Shown here: positions 5,929 to 6,546 of the stretch, in pieces
Position numbering within the stretch: position 1 is the first letter of the stretch
How the letters are laid out: each line of letters opens with the position of its first letter
From: Rhodothermales bacterium
Lineage (GTDB): Bacteria; Bacteroidota; Rhodothermia; Rhodothermales; UBA10348
Length of the DNA stretch: 6,546 nt
Reading direction: 5' to 3'
Assembly: GCA_030833605.1 (NCBI GenBank)
Contig: JAURGV010000135.1
Span: 1-6,546 of the forward strand
The notes under the pieces: generated by a model
What the model saw: the letters and a program-made list of their open reading frames with translations, nothing else
What the model was told of the DNA's origin: nothing
Database searches by the model: none
Translations under genes and position numbers: made by a program

Positions 5929-6478
5929 GTCGAGACTCCTCGTTTACGTTGTGTTCGAAGCTGTCGGTTTCCATCACCATTTTTAGTTTTACGCGCAGTG
6001 CCTTTCTGGCTCGATGCAGATATACCTTTACTGTATTTAAAGGCATATCCAACATTTCACTTATCTCTTCATATTTATAATCCTGCATTTCTCTCAGAAT
6101 GATGATGGATTGAAAGGGCTCTCCAATGGATTGAAGGGCCGCTTTAAGTCGAACATCAAATAGGGCGTTACTGGCAATCTCGTCCGGTAAGCTGGTGTCG
6201 GAAGACATTGAATCCAGGCTAAAATCCGACGATTCGGTGACAGCAAAACGCACCTTCCGTTTTCTGATCTGATCAATACAAGCATTTCTGGCAACCTTCA
6301 ACAACCACCCCAAAACCCGAGAAGCGTCCATTTTTGCATCATTCTCCCATAATTTGATAAACACATCCTGCGTGACATCGGCTGCCAAGTCTCTGTCCCC
6401 CAACATGTGGGCACAAAAACTGAACACCCGGTCCTGGTGGTGTTTTATACAATTATTAAAGACGACTACGTTCACCAA
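5915..6478 (-). CDS. ECF-type RNA polymerase sigma-70 factor
   Basis: This is a 187-aa group IV (extracytoplasmic function) sigma factor. Region 2 spans about 11-76: HQDRVFSFCAHMLGDRDLAA, DVTQDVFIKLW (34-44) and GWLLKVARNACIDQIRKRK (57-75), covering core binding and the -10 recognition helix. A non-conserved acidic/Ser linker (82-104) follows. Region 4 spans about 109-162: LKAALQSIGEPFQSIIILRE, YKYEEISEMLDMPLNTVKVY (135-154) and LHRARKALR, a helix-turn-helix for -35 recognition. An in-frame TAA lies immediately before TTG 6478, so the start is TTG 6478 or GTG 6475; no ATG exists until codon 25, inside region 2. No ribosome site is visible, suggesting weak or unusual initiation. It heads the cluster, behind a candidate ECF promoter, and overlaps the anti-sigma gene. 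Confidence 0.93.
   Translation of the reverse strand: MVNVVVFNNCIKHHQDRVFSFCAHMLGDRDLAADVTQDVFIKLWENDAKMDASRVLGWLLKVARNACIDQIRKRKVRFAVTESSDFSLDSMSSDTSLPDEIASNALFDVRLKAALQSIGEPFQSIIILREMQDYKYEEISEMLDMPLNTVKVYLHRARKALRVKLKMVMETDSFEHNVNEESRHDFS
5936..5940 (-). promoter_or_regulatory. Shine-Dalgarno of the anti-sigma gene, inside the sigma coding region
   Basis: AGGAG on the minus strand lies seven nucleotides before ATG 5928 and within the last codons of the sigma gene. It supports that start and coupled translation of the pair. Confidence 0.7.
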
Positions 6479-6510
6479 TTAGGTCGGTCTAGCGGTTGAA
6501 TTCGATATCA

Positions 6511-6538
6511 AGACGGATAGGGGCCGGGAAAGGTTACA
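6511..6538 (-). promoter_or_regulatory. Candidate ECF-type promoter of the sigma operon
   Basis: On the minus strand TGTAACC (6538-6532) is followed after 16 nt by CGTCT (6515-6511). An AAC-containing -35 with 16-17 nt to a CGTC-type -10 is the general form of ECF-dependent promoters, and ECF factors commonly control their own operon. Transcription would begin about 6-10 nt further on, leaving a leader of roughly 25-30 nt before the sigma start. The rest of the 68-nt stretch at this edge shows no gene. Confidence 0.6.
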
Positions 6539-6546
6539 AACACAGG

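Noticed and set aside
4744..5986. Frames opposite or out of frame to the DUF4252 and anti-sigma genes (4744-4956, 4975-5157, 5045-5236, 5522-5740, 5780-5986)
   Set aside because: Shadow frames with no recognisable features; the overlapping genes have coherent family motifs across the same bases.

Overview
All ten genes I can support lie on the minus strand, head to tail, so transcription runs from position 6546 towards position 1. No rRNA, tRNA, CRISPR array, insertion sequence or recombination site is visible. The closely packed genes, frequent TTG/GTG starts, a GC content near one half by eye, the DUF4252-type lipoprotein-like gene behind an ECF sigma/anti-sigma pair, and a short two-repeat TPR protein all suggest a member of the Bacteroidota/Rhodothermota/Balneolota group. 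Some genes have recognisable Shine-Dalgarno sequences, which fits Rhodothermota/Balneolota better than classical Bacteroidia. A gammaproteobacterium is not excluded, and the taxonomic call is inference only.

Layout in the direction of transcription: a candidate ECF-type promoter (6511-6538); an ECF sigma factor (5915-6478, or from 6475); a one-TM anti-sigma factor overlapping it by 14 nt (5392-5928); a secreted DUF4252 protein (4801-5379); a 95-nt gap with several inverted repeats, the longest gap inside the cluster; LemA (4109-4705); a TPM-domain/YgcG-like protein with a glycine-rich tail (3316-4116, 8-nt overlap with lemA); a small TPR protein (2999-3316, TAATG overlap); a secreted LysM plus double-psi beta-barrel protein (2086-2997, one nucleotide after the TPR stop); a CPBP-family intramembrane protease (1301-2071); the HtpX membrane zinc protease (447-1271); and a site-2-protease-family (M50) gene that runs off the left edge (1-423).

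Read together, this looks like one envelope-stress and membrane-proteostasis cassette. A sigma/anti-sigma pair stands at the head. LemA and TPM proteins, which commonly occur together, occupy the middle. A cell-wall-binding LysM protein follows, and three unrelated membrane-embedded proteases (CPBP, M48 HtpX, M50) form the tail. The individual families are known. The notable point is their assembly in a single collinear unit, with a possible but unproven link in which one of the tail proteases acts on the anti-sigma factor encoded at the head. The 4706-4800 gap may divide the cluster into two transcription units; I see no convincing intrinsic terminator anywhere in the window.
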